Shown here: piece by piece, positions 39,643 through 50,552 of the stretch
Layout: each line of letters starts with the position of its first letter
How positions within the stretch are numbered: the stretch's first letter is position 1
Origin: Streptomyces sp. NBC_00654
GTDB lineage: Bacteria > Actinomycetota > Actinomycetes > Streptomycetales > Streptomycetaceae
Direction of reading: 5' to 3'
DNA: 64,000 bases
Assembly (NCBI RefSeq): GCF_026341775.1
Contig: NZ_JAPEOB010000001.1
Coordinates: 4,030,001-4,094,000, forward strand
Notes under the pieces: generated by a model
What the model was told of the DNA's origin: nothing
The model's input: the letters and a program-made list of their open reading frames with translations, nothing else
The model's database searches: none
Made by a program: the position numbers and the translations under genes

Positions 39643-39707
39643 GGCCCCGCCGGCCCGGCCGGGCTCCCGGCTGAGGCGGCATATGGGACAGACATCACGG
39701 CTGTACG

Positions 39708-39743
39708 CGTTCTCCCGGGCCCGCACGAGGGCCCGGGAGAACG
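39708..39743 (+). terminator. Terminator of the PTM operon
   Basis: Perfect 15-bp stem: CGTTCTCCCGGGCCC (39708-39722), loop GCACGA, and its complement (39729-39743). It lies 66 bp after the P450 stop and before the converging Rieske gene, so it may stop both. Confidence 0.85.
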
Positions 39744-39800
39744 GCGCGTCCCCTCCGCCTCACGGACTGTGGCCCGGGGCGCGCCGGGAACCCGCCCGGC

Positions 39801-40934
39801 TCACGGGGAATCCGGTCCCGACGAAGCGGCCGGGGAGCTCTCACGGCGTGTCGGCCCCGTCGATCCGTTCGCCGAAGCCTGTCCGGGCACTCCCTCCGCC
39901 TCTGCCACCGGCGGGTAGAACCGCCGGGCCCAGCGCCGGAACGGACCGATCGGCCCGTCACCGGGAGCCAGCCGGGGAGGCTGCTGATACCGCTTGTGAT
40001 TCCAGATCGGGAAATCGGCCGCGGTGAACTCGCAGCTCGACCGGAAGACGGCCCGGTCCAGCAGCCGGGCGGCGGTGCGGCTCACCACCCGGGCGAGCGG
40101 GGCCGGCAGCCCGGCCGGTTCGCCGAAGGCGATGCGGTTGCGCTGACGGAACTGCATCCGGTTGGGTGCGATCGCCGTCGGCATGACCATGGTGCACATC
40201 CGCAGCCCGATCCGCGGTGTGTACACATCGGCGTGCAGACAGCCGAGCCCGTATCCGTCCACCTCCACCTCGACGACGAAGTCCCCCAGGACAGGCGCCG
40301 ACTCATGGGCCCGCATGGACACATGGAAGGTGGCGTCGTCGTAGGCGACCGGGCCGCCGATCTCGGCCTTGGCCCAGCCGTGCAGGGTGGCGAAATGTCC
40401 GAGGTCCACGGAATTCTCGATGACCTCCTGGACATTGCCGGCCAGTTCCCAGGCTGCGTAGCGGGCGGGCCGGGTTCCCACCTCGTGCCAGGCCGGGACG
40501 AACCAGTCCGGCTGCCGGCCGTCGTGATGGCGCCAGACGAAGACGGCCCCGTTGACCTCGTGCACCGGCAGGTGCGCCAGCGGAGACCTCGGCGGCGCTG
40601 TGTCGTATCCCGTCCGGACACATGTGCCGTCGGGGCCGAACGCGAAGAAATGGAACGGACAGACAAGATCGTCACCGTCGACCTTCGCCAGACCGAGATG
40701 TGCGCCGAGATGCGGGCAGTAGGGACGGACGGCGCGCACCGCGCCGGTGCCGAGCCGGTAGAGCACCACGTCCTGTCCCGCCAGTGGCCGGGTGAGCACG
40801 ACGCCCGGCCGCAGCTCCTCGGAGAAGGCCACGGCGGCCCAGCCGCTCGGATAGGGCAGGGCGAGCGCCCCCGCGGTATCGGCCGGTGTCGGACCCTCGC
40901 TGATGGCACGCCCGTAGTCGCGTGACAGTCCCAC
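39801..40934 (-). CDS. Rieske non-heme iron oxygenase
   Basis: 377 aa. The Rieske cluster reads CPHLGAHLG then CPFHFFAF (C-x-H and C-x-x-H). The catalytic iron site is in NSVDLGHFATLH (Asp and two His). This is the KshA / cholesterol-7-desaturase-like type of alpha subunit, acting as a monooxygenase with separate reductase. No reductase gene is next to it. GTG at 40934 is chosen because GGAGGGG precedes it by about six bases. It converges on the PTM cluster across the hairpin, so it is a possible but unproven tailoring gene. Confidence 0.85.
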   Translation of the reverse strand: MGLSRDYGRAISEGPTPADTAGALALPYPSGWAAVAFSEELRPGVVLTRPLAGQDVVLYRLGTGAVRAVRPYCPHLGAHLGLAKVDGDDLVCPFHFFAFGPDGTCVRTGYDTAPPRSPLAHLPVHEVNGAVFVWRHHDGRQPDWFVPAWHEVGTRPARYAAWELAGNVQEVIENSVDLGHFATLHGWAKAEIGGPVAYDDATFHVSMRAHESAPVLGDFVVEVEVDGYGLGCLHADVYTPRIGLRMCTMVMPTAIAPNRMQFRQRNRIAFGEPAGLPAPLARVVSRTAARLLDRAVFRSSCEFTAADFPIWNHKRYQQPPRLAPGDGPIGPFRRWARRFYPPVAEAEGVPGQASANGSTGPTRRESSPAASSGPDSP

Positions 40935-41132
40935 GAATTCCCCTCCCTGGTAGGTCGTCTGGAGCCTGCCCACACAGTGCCGAGACTTTCGCGACTCGCC
41001 ATACATCACCCGATCGGGCAGGCCTGCGGCAGGCGTTGACGGTGCGCGCCGGTGCACCCGCCCCCATGAGGGCGTACGGCCGGGGACGGAGAGCCGCACC
41101 GGCGGCGCGCGCCGCTGTGGGATGCTGGGCGT

Positions 41133-41552
41133 GTGACGCTGGAGGACCTCGTCCGGCTGCGCCGGGCCCGTGACCGGATGGACCGCGAGTACGCGGAGCC
41201 ACTCGACGTACCGGCGCTGGCGCGCACCGCCCTCATGTCCCCGGGGCATTTCTCCCGCAGCTTCCGCGCGGCCTTCGGGGAGACCCCGTACAGCTACCTG
41301 ATGACGCGCAGGATCGAGCGGGCCAAGGCGCTGCTGCGACGGGGCGACCTTTCGGTGACGGAGGTCTGTTTCGCGGTCGGCTGTACCTCACTGGGGTCCT
41401 TCAGCTCGCGGTTCGCCGAGCTGGTCGGTGAGAGCCCGAGCGCGTACCGCGCCCGCCGCCACGACGAGGGCGCCGCCGTCCCGGCCTGCATCGCCAGGAT
41501 CCACACGCGACCGGTCAGGAATGGAGAAGCGAAACCCGGCCCCCGCCCGTAG
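41133..41552 (+). CDS. Short AraC-family regulator
   Basis: 139 aa: essentially only the two-helix-turn-helix AraC domain (LDVPALARTALMSPGHFSRSFRAAFGETPYSYL, then LSVTEVCFAVGCTSLGSFSSRFAELVGESPSAYR) plus a short tail. No ligand-binding domain. It starts with GTG. The VOC gene follows after 10 bp, a pair often seen in Streptomyces, so it probably controls that gene. Confidence 0.88.
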   Translation: MTLEDLVRLRRARDRMDREYAEPLDVPALARTALMSPGHFSRSFRAAFGETPYSYLMTRRIERAKALLRRGDLSVTEVCFAVGCTSLGSFSSRFAELVGESPSAYRARRHDEGAAVPACIARIHTRPVRNGEAKPGPRP

Positions 41553-41562
41553 CGTGAAACGC

Positions 41563-41979
41563 ATGGACATCACGCTTTCACAGTGCTTCATCGCCGTCGA
41601 CGACCACGACAAGGCGCTCGCCTTCTACCGGGACGCTCTCGGCCTGGAGGTGCGCAACGACGTCGGATTCGAGGGGATGCGGTGGGTGACCGTCGGCGCG
41701 CCGTCGCAGCCCGACGTGGACATCGTCCTCGAACCGCCGCTCGCGAACCCGGACGCCTCGCCCGCCGACAAGGCGATCATGGCGGAACTCCTGGCCAAGG
41801 GCCTGCTGCGCGGCGTCATCTTCCGCACCGACGACTGCGACGCCACCTTCGAGCGCATCCGCGCCGCGGGCGGCGAGGTCCTCCAGGAGCCGATCGACCA
41901 GCCGTACGGGGTCCGCGACTGCGCCTTCCGCGATCCCTCCGGCAACATGCTGCGCTTCAGCCAGCCTCGCAAACACTGA
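41563..41979 (+). CDS. VOC-superfamily (glyoxalase-like) protein
   Basis: 138 aa, with two beta-alpha-beta-beta-beta repeats (first QCFIAVDDHDKALAFYRDALG, second RTDDCDATFERIRAAGG, end FRDPSGNMLRFSQ). The metal-ligand His of the first strand is replaced (CFIAVDD), while the last-strand Glu position reads Arg-Phe. A metal-independent binding protein is therefore possible. It is co-transcribed with the AraC regulator. Antibiotic-binding or detoxifying function is common in the family, but no substrate can be named. Confidence 0.82.
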   Translation: MDITLSQCFIAVDDHDKALAFYRDALGLEVRNDVGFEGMRWVTVGAPSQPDVDIVLEPPLANPDASPADKAIMAELLAKGLLRGVIFRTDDCDATFERIRAAGGEVLQEPIDQPYGVRDCAFRDPSGNMLRFSQPRKH

Positions 41980-42008
41980 GGTCCACAACCGCCGCTACGG
42001 TGGGCGGG

Positions 42009-42032
42009 CCACCGCCGCTCGGGCGGCGGTGG
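42009..42032 (+). terminator. Terminator after the AraC-VOC pair
   Basis: Ten-base stem CCACCGCCGC / GCGGCGGTGG with loop TCGG, 30 bp after the VOC stop. It separates the pair from the UvrA-like gene. Confidence 0.65.
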
Positions 42033-42132
42033 CGGGAACCGGACGGACAGCTCACAGCCGGCGGAGCGAGCCGGGTGACGCAGACGGAGACCGCGGCGAC
42101 GGTCCCGCGCAACAGATGGAGATACGACAAGC

Positions 42133-44517
<2,385 letters not shown>

Positions 44518-44623
44518 TCCGGGGTACCGGTGGCCCCGGCGGGGCCGGATCGCGAGGGGCGCCGGTCCCCCCCCCGGGCACCGGCGCACCCGCCGGGCGT
44601 GGTGGCGGGACATCCGCCCCAGC

Positions 44624-44935
44624 TCACTCCCCGGTCGCCAGCGGCCTGAGGAACCGGCGTTCGTACCGCCTGATGCAGGCACTGGTACGGGCGAGTTCGA
44701 AGGCCTCCTGGCACTCCGGGTCGCTCGCGCTGGCGATGCGGTACTTCTCGTACTCGGCGAGACTGCCGAAGGAGAAGAGGGCGTACGCGATGTCGCTGTC
44801 GCCCTCGCTCGGCAGGAAGTAGCCGTGGTGCGTGCCGCCGAAACGATCGACGAGCCTCACCCACCGCCTGCCGTACTCCTCGAAGTCCGCCAGTTTGTAC
44901 GGGTCGATCTCGTATGTGAGGTGGACAGTGATCAT
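44624..44935 (-). CDS. NIPSNAP-family protein
   Basis: 103 aa, ferredoxin-like alpha/beta barrel typical of NIPSNAP: VHLTYEIDPYKLADFEEYGRRWVRLVDRFGGTHHGYFLPSEG, then YALFSFGSLAEYEKYR. Often found beside oxidoreductases or catabolic genes; here it stands alone, converging on the UvrA-like gene. The ATG at 44935 follows GGGAGAG. Function unknown; possibly a small-molecule-binding or monooxygenase-like fold. Confidence 0.85.
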   Translation of the reverse strand: MITVHLTYEIDPYKLADFEEYGRRWVRLVDRFGGTHHGYFLPSEGDSDIAYALFSFGSLAEYEKYRIASASDPECQEAFELARTSACIRRYERRFLRPLATGE

Positions 44936-45218
44936 GATCTGGCGCTCTCCCGGATGGAATGAGGGGGCGGGCGGGATGCCGTCCGGCACCGGCCCGGCGG
45001 GGTGATCGTCGGGACCCGATCATCTCAGTCCGCAGCGTCGGCGTCGGACGTCCGTTCGTCCGTGCCCGCCGGAAAGCCTGCCGCGCACTTCTCTCCCCAT
45101 GCGGACGCTGGGGCAAAATACGTGCTGGCAGTGACACTTGTGGACACTGTGGACCCCGGCCCCGATCCAGCGGGACGGTGCCGGGCCCCGCGGTGCCACC
45201 GGTCCGGGGAGGCATGAC

Positions 45219-46412
45219 GTGTCGGCAACACCCCTACCGAGACGATCTTTACGAGGCTCACGGGCCCCGCGGGTGGCACCGGGGGCGTGGTCGGGGCTCC
45301 AGCGTGCCCAGTCCTTCATGATTCTGGCCACCCTGCTCTACCGGGCGAGCCATCTGACGGTCGGTCTTCTCGCGCTCGCCCGCAGTCGGCCGGGCCACCC
45401 CATGCAGTACGCGGGACTCGCCGCGGCGCTGGGGCTGAGCGTGCTGGTCTACGGCACAGCGCTGCGGCGCGGCTGGTTCGACCGGTGGCACGTCCGGGCG
45501 GACGTGCTGGTCAGCGGGTGCGCGCTGCCGTTCGCCCTCTGGGCGTGGGGCGGTGTCCAGGATCCCGCCTCGATGGGATGGGCGATGCTGCTCGGCGGTT
45601 CGGCGAGTGCCGCGGCTGCCGTCGCCCTCGAACGGTTCCAGGTCCCCGCCGCCATCGTGCTTCTCGTGCTGACCCATCTGATCGGCTACCGGCTGGTGGG
45701 CGCCGGCCCCGCGGTCCTCGCCGGACACGTCAACTCGCTGTTGTTCTCCGCCGCGATGGCGTGGGTCTTCTGGTGGTACCTGCGCCGTCAGGGACGTCTC
45801 CTCGACGAGGCCAACGCCCGCGCGCTGGCGGCCGAGGCGCACAAGGCGCGCTATGCCGAGCGGCTGGAGCACCACCGGGCGCTGCACGACACCGTCCTCG
45901 CCACGCTGACCACCCTCGCGGCCGGCGGTCTCGACGCCAACGCCCCGCAGGTGCGGGAGCGTTGCGGCCGGGAGGCGGCGTATCTGCGCCGGCTGATCCA
46001 GCAGACCGCCGACGAGGTCCACCACCGGGAGATCGGTGCCGCGCTGGAGGAGGCGATCGGCTCCGTGGAGAGTCTGCAACTGCGGGTCACCGCGCGGTAC
46101 CACGACCTGCCGCAGGTGCCGCCCGAGGTCGCCGCCGCGTTCGCGGACGCCGCGCGGGAGGCCCTCAACAACGTTCGCCGGCACGCGGGTACCGGACACG
46201 CGTATCTCACCGCTGCCGGGGAGTCCCAGGGCGGAGGGGGCGCCGTCGTCACCGTGGTCGACCGAGGGCCGGGGTTCGACCCCGAGCGGTATGTGCCCGG
46301 TCTCGGGCTGCGCGGCTCGGTCCACCGCCGGATGGCGGAGGTGGGCGGCCGCGCCACCGTGGACACCGCCCCCGGCGAAGGGGTACGGGTGGAGCTGCGA
46401 TGGCCCGGGTGA
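45219..46412 (+). CDS. Membrane sensor histidine kinase
   Basis: 397 aa. Residues about 25-190 hold five or six hydrophobic helices with almost no extracellular loop, suggesting a membrane-embedded signal. The phosphoacceptor is in HRALHDTVLATLTTL (HisKA_3-type HD motif). The ATPase domain carries N-box EALNNVRRHAG, DRGPGFDP and GLGLRGSV. GGGGAGG six bases ahead selects GTG 45219. It overlaps the regulator gene by 13 bp and forms a NarL-type two-component system with it. Imperfect repeats around 45128-45160 (TGTGGAC twice, CAGTG/CACTG inverted) may be a control site. Confidence 0.88.
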   Translation: MSATPLPRRSLRGSRAPRVAPGAWSGLQRAQSFMILATLLYRASHLTVGLLALARSRPGHPMQYAGLAAALGLSVLVYGTALRRGWFDRWHVRADVLVSGCALPFALWAWGGVQDPASMGWAMLLGGSASAAAAVALERFQVPAAIVLLVLTHLIGYRLVGAGPAVLAGHVNSLLFSAAMAWVFWWYLRRQGRLLDEANARALAAEAHKARYAERLEHHRALHDTVLATLTTLAAGGLDANAPQVRERCGREAAYLRRLIQQTADEVHHREIGAALEEAIGSVESLQLRVTARYHDLPQVPPEVAAAFADAAREALNNVRRHAGTGHAYLTAAGESQGGGGAVVTVVDRGPGFDPERYVPGLGLRGSVHRRMAEVGGRATVDTAPGEGVRVELRWPG

Positions 46413-47089
46413 TCACCGTCGCGGTGGTCGACGACGACAGGATGCTCCTCGACGGCATGCGGGCCTGGCTGGACGGGGTGCCGGAGCTGCGGCTGGTGGC
46501 GACCGTGGCCACCGCCGGGGAACTGCTCGGCGAGCCGGACGCGGCGCCCGTCCGCGGCTCCGCCGTCCCGGTGCGCCCCGGGACGGGGTACGTCCCTCCC
46601 GACGTGGTTCTCCTCGACCTCCTGCTGAGGGACGGCTCCACCTCCGCCGACAACATCCGGCGGCTGCGGCGCGGCGGAAGCAGGGTCCTGGTGATCAGCA
46701 CCGTCCCGGACCACGCGCGCGTCATCGAGTCGCTCCGGGCCGGCGCCGACGGTTATCTGACCAAGGACAACGATCTGCCGACGCTGGTCGCGGCGGTCAA
46801 GGACATCGCCGCGGGCCTGGGCGCCCATTCACCGGAGCTCGCCTTCGCCTGCGCGCACGACAACAGCCCCGCCCGCCCCCGGCTCTCGCCCCGGGAGCGG
46901 CAGATCCTGCTCGACTACGCGTCCGGGATGACCCTCAAGTCGGCCGCCAGGCGGGCGGGCATCACGGTCCACACCGCCAAGGACTACCTGGACCGGGTCA
47001 AGTCCAAGTACCAGCGGGCGGGCCGTCCCACGTACACGAAGATCGATCTGGCCCGGAGGGTGCACGAGGACCGGCTCGACGGGGACTGA
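46400..47089 (+). CDS. NarL/LuxR-type response regulator
   Basis: 229 aa. Receiver domain: DDDRM acidic pocket, phosphoacceptor Asp in VVLLDLLLRDG, Thr in STVPD, Lys in YLTKDND. Between beta-2 and the phosphoacceptor there is an extra Pro/Gly-rich stretch (PVRGSAVPVRPGTG). The C-terminal LuxR helix-turn-helix is LSPRERQILLDYASGMTLKSAARRAG. ATG at 46400 has GGAG in front; GTG 46409 overlapping the kinase stop is an alternative. Targets unknown. Confidence 0.92.
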   Translation: MARVITVAVVDDDRMLLDGMRAWLDGVPELRLVATVATAGELLGEPDAAPVRGSAVPVRPGTGYVPPDVVLLDLLLRDGSTSADNIRRLRRGGSRVLVISTVPDHARVIESLRAGADGYLTKDNDLPTLVAAVKDIAAGLGAHSPELAFACAHDNSPARPRLSPRERQILLDYASGMTLKSAARRAGITVHTAKDYLDRVKSKYQRAGRPTYTKIDLARRVHEDRLDGD

Positions 47090-47119
47090 TCACCGCGCAA
47101 GCCCCCCAAAAGGACGGCT

Positions 47120-47158
47120 GCCGGGGACGGTCACCGCCTTCGTACGATCGTCCCCGGC
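47120..47158 (+). terminator. Hairpin after the two-component system
   Basis: GCCGGGGACG (47120-47129) and its complement (47149-47158) around a 19-base loop, 31 bp past the response regulator stop. Confidence 0.45.
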
Positions 47159-47305
47159 GGCGCCGAGGCGGCCCCGCCGGGGAGGTGGGACCGGTGTCTG
47201 ACTCATGGCCGGCGTCGGCGGACGAGGAGCCTTGCCCGCCACCGCGGTGGGTGCCCGGCACGGGCGGGACCTGTCCGGAACCCTCCCCGATCCCCACCTG
47301 CTGAT

Positions 47306-49003
47306 GTGAACGGGATCGACGACACGGGCCGGGACGGCGTCGTGGCGGACCCGCGGACCGAGGCACACCGGCTGGTCGCCCCCGAACCGTGCGCCACGGA
47401 GCTGGCGCATCTGCTCGACGCGATCGCCCGCGCGGCACGGCCCGACCGGATACCCGCGCCGGCCGCCCGTCCGGAGACCCCGGCCGAGGCCGGTGCGGCC
47501 GCTCCGCACCGGGCCGGGCTCCACGCCCGGCTGGCGGACATCGCCCTGCCGGCGGGCAGGCCCGCGGAAGCCCTCCGGCACCTGGACATCGCCCGCCGGC
47601 TGCTCGGAGAGTGCCCTGCCGACGCCGTGGCCGCCGTCGTGGATGTCACCGCGGCGCAGGTCGAGCTGAGCCGGCTGTCGCCCGAACGGCTGCGCACGGC
47701 AGCCGAGTTGGCCCAGCAGGCAGCGGACGCCGCCCGGCGCGCGGACCTGCCGGCGGTGGCCTGCAGAGCCCTGCTGATTCTGGGACAGCTGGCCCGGGAC
47801 CAGGACGAGCAGACCGCGACGACGTACTTCCTGCGCGCATGCGCGATCGCCCGCGCGCGCCGGCTCCCCGCGCTCCGGGTGTACGCGGAGGTCCATCTGG
47901 CCCGGCTCGCGGCGCGGCGCGACGGCCGCCCCGCCCGGGTCGAACAGGCCCGGCAGGAGTGCCTGCGGGCTGGCCTGCTGCCGCTGGCGCACGAGACGGG
48001 CTTCGTGCTGGCCCTGGACCAGATCCGGCGCTGCGAGTTCGAGGCCGCCGGGGACCGGATCCGCGAGGGGGCGGCCGAAGCGTCACGCCTGCGCCTGGGC
48101 CGGGCCCTGTCCCTGCTGCGGCTCGCCGAGGCGGTACGCCACGCCCACCGCGGGCGGCGCGCGGAGATGCAGGAGGCGCTGGAGCGGCTGGCCCCGCTCA
48201 TCGACGCGGCGCCGGGCGTACGGCCCATGGCGTACGGGCTGGCGCGGGCGTTCTGCTCGCTGCTGGAGGAGAAGCACGACGACGCGGAACAGGAGTTCGC
48301 GCGGGCGCTCGCCTACGACGCGGAGAACCCGGCGACCGCGGACTTCGGCAGGCACGGCATCGTCCTGCTGCTCGGCGTGCTGGCCGGGCGCATGGGGCGG
48401 CGGCACTACGCCGGGATCACGGCGGCGAGCGTCGGCGAAACCCGCTGGAACCGTCAGTTCACCGGCCTGGCGCACGCCGTGCTGCTGGGCCGTGAGGGCC
48501 GCTCCGGCGAGGCGACGGCCGCCGCGGGCGCGGCACTGGAGGCGGCCGCGCTCTACCCGATGGCCCGCCATCTGTGCCTGCGGCTGGTCGCGCGCTCGGC
48601 GTACGAGGACGGCTGGGGCACACCGGTCGACTGGCTGCGCGAGGCGGAGGAGTACTTCCACGGAGCGTGTCTCCGGGAGGCGGCCGGCGCCTGCCGGGCG
48701 CTGCTGCGCGGGATGGGCGCGCCGGTCCGGCAGAGACGGAACGGTACCGAACAGGTGCCGCCGCACCTCCGCAGGTTCGGCATCACGGTGCGCGAGTTCG
48801 ATGTCGCCCGGCTGCTCGCCGAACGGATCGCCAACAAAGAAATCGCCGGCCGGCTGCACATCTCGCCGCGCACGGTCGAGAAGCATGTGGCGAGCGTTCT
48901 CCAGAAGACCGGCCTGCCCAACAGAGCGGCGTTCGCCTCCGTCGCCCGCGACCTGGTCGACGGCTCCGGTCCCCTGGTGCCGAACATCGCTTCGGCGGTC
49001 TGA
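47306..49003 (+). CDS. LuxR-family regulator with TPR-like helical repeats
   Basis: 565 aa. The C-terminal 65 residues are a LuxR helix-turn-helix (FGITVREFDVARLLAERIANKEIAGRLHISPRTVEKHV). The preceding 450 residues are Ala/Arg/Leu-rich helical repeats like the TPR part of LAL regulators, but there is no Walker A/B ATPase at the N-terminus. It thus looks like a LAL regulator without its ATPase part. GTG at 47306 has no convincing ribosome site, so the true start may be further in. Target genes cannot be read from context. Confidence 0.8.
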   Translation: MNGIDDTGRDGVVADPRTEAHRLVAPEPCATELAHLLDAIARAARPDRIPAPAARPETPAEAGAAAPHRAGLHARLADIALPAGRPAEALRHLDIARRLLGECPADAVAAVVDVTAAQVELSRLSPERLRTAAELAQQAADAARRADLPAVACRALLILGQLARDQDEQTATTYFLRACAIARARRLPALRVYAEVHLARLAARRDGRPARVEQARQECLRAGLLPLAHETGFVLALDQIRRCEFEAAGDRIREGAAEASRLRLGRALSLLRLAEAVRHAHRGRRAEMQEALERLAPLIDAAPGVRPMAYGLARAFCSLLEEKHDDAEQEFARALAYDAENPATADFGRHGIVLLLGVLAGRMGRRHYAGITAASVGETRWNRQFTGLAHAVLLGREGRSGEATAAAGAALEAAALYPMARHLCLRLVARSAYEDGWGTPVDWLREAEEYFHGACLREAAGACRALLRGMGAPVRQRRNGTEQVPPHLRRFGITVREFDVARLLAERIANKEIAGRLHISPRTVEKHVASVLQKTGLPNRAAFASVARDLVDGSGPLVPNIASAV

Positions 49004-49043
49004 CCCGGCGGCCCGCCCGGCGAGTGCGGTGGCCCCGGGCCGT

Positions 49044-50201
49044 TCAGTGCTGCGGGGGAACCGCCGGGGAGGGGGGCCGGTGCCCATCGTGCTCCGGCGG
49101 CTCGGCGCCTGCCGGTGCGGCCCCCCGGCCGTCACCGGCCCGCCGGCCGGTCTCCGCGGCTCCGGCGCCGGAGCCGACGGCCCCGGCCGAGACCGTGGCG
49201 GGCGCTGCCCGGTCCACCGCCGGTAGTGTCGTGCGCCCGTCGCGGATCCCGACGGGCCCGTTTTCCCGGCCCCTGCCGCTTTCCGTCTCGCGGACCACGT
49301 ACGGCGGCCGGCGCTTCGTCTCGTAATAGATGCGCCCCACGTATTCACCGATGATCCCCAGCGTGGCGAGCTGAATTCCGCCGAGCGCCACGACGACCAC
49401 CAGCATGGTGGCGAATCCCGGTACCCGCACCCCGTGCAGGGCGATGTCCGCGATGATCCACAGCGCGTACGCGCACGCGGCGACCGACAGCGCGAGCCCG
49501 GCATGGATGGCCAGGCGCAGCGGTCGGCTGTTGAAGGAGATGAGGCCGTCGATTCCGTAGTTGAGGAGCCGCCTGCCACCCCACTTCGAGCTTCCCGCGG
49601 CGCGGCGGACATTGGGGTAGGTGAAACTGACGGTGTCGAAGCCGATCCAGGAGAAGATCCCCTTGGAGAACCGGTTGGCCTCCGGCAGGGCGAGGACCGC
49701 GTCCACGGCGGGACGCGAAAGGAGTCTGAAGTCTCCCTCGCCATCGGTCAGTTCGACATCCATGCAGCGCCCCATGGTCCGGTAGTAGGCCGAACTGAGC
49801 ACACTGCGCAAGGCGCCGTCGCCCGCGCGGTCCCGGCGGGCGACGACCTGGTCGTAGCCGTGCCGCCGCAGTTCGAGCATGCGGGGCACGAGTCCCGGCG
49901 GATGCTGGAGATCCGCGTCCATGAGAACCACGGAGTCACCCCGCGACATGCGCAGCCCCGCGAGCATCGCCGCCTCCTTGCCGAAGTTCCGGCTGAAGGA
50001 TGTGTAGCGGACCCGCCGATCCGCCGTGGCGAGCGTGCGCAGCTGCTGCCTGGTCCGGTCGCGGCTGCCGTCGTCGACGTAACAGACCTCGAAGGTTCTC
50101 CGGGTCGATTCGAGGACCGAAATCAGTGCGTGGTGAAAGGGGTTGAGCACCTCATCCTCGTTGAAACACGGAACGACGATCGAGACCTGGCATTCGTTCA
50201 T
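49044..50201 (-). CDS. Family 2 glycosyltransferase (polyprenyl-phosphate sugar transferase, GtrB/DPM type)
   Basis: 385 aa. GT-A domain: [31 protein letters not shown] and the [13 protein letters not shown] segment. Two membrane helices follow (about 230-290), then the [17 protein letters not shown] amphipathic end typical of GtrB. The last 75 residues are a disordered Ala/Pro/Gly tail. It loads a sugar onto polyprenyl phosphate for transfer outside the membrane. It diverges from the membrane protein gene at 50553, a likely functional partner. Confidence 0.9.
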   Translation of the reverse strand: MNECQVSIVVPCFNEDEVLNPFHHALISVLESTRRTFEVCYVDDGSRDRTRQQLRTLATADRRVRYTSFSRNFGKEAAMLAGLRMSRGDSVVLMDADLQHPPGLVPRMLELRRHGYDQVVARRDRAGDGALRSVLSSAYYRTMGRCMDVELTDGEGDFRLLSRPAVDAVLALPEANRFSKGIFSWIGFDTVSFTYPNVRRAAGSSKWGGRRLLNYGIDGLISFNSRPLRLAIHAGLALSVAACAYALWIIADIALHGVRVPGFATMLVVVVALGGIQLATLGIIGEYVGRIYYETKRRPPYVVRETESGRGRENGPVGIRDGRTTLPAVDRAAPATVSAGAVGSGAGAAETGRRAGDGRGAAPAGAEPPEHDGHRPPSPAVPPQH

Positions 50202-50552
50202 TGAGTTCCCCGGCAGGTGTGGTTACGGAATCTCAGGGCGTGGCACGCGCTCTCCAGGCACGCCTCGGCCGGAATCTGTGTCGAGTGAATTTTGCAGTCC
50301 GGCGTGAGGGACGCGCGTCATATGGCCGTGCGGGCCTTCGCGGTGGCACCGAATGGGCGAAGCCGGGAGCCATTTCCCCGAACCCTCCCGCGGATCGCGC
50401 ATCCGGCCCCTCATGGGCCGCAAGCTGTACTCCCGCACGGAGGAAGCCGCTCTCCCCACGGGACAGCTCCGAGCTGCCGCCACCGCCCTGCGCGGGCCGT
50501 GGGCCGTGGGCCGTGCGCACCGTGCGCATTCGACGTGGAAGGGAGACCAGTC
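50202..50552. other. Divergent 351-bp intergenic region
   Basis: No gene. It should hold promoters for the GT2 and membrane-protein genes but I could not place them. Three tandem copies of GGGCCGT lie at 50494-50514. Confidence 0.5.
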
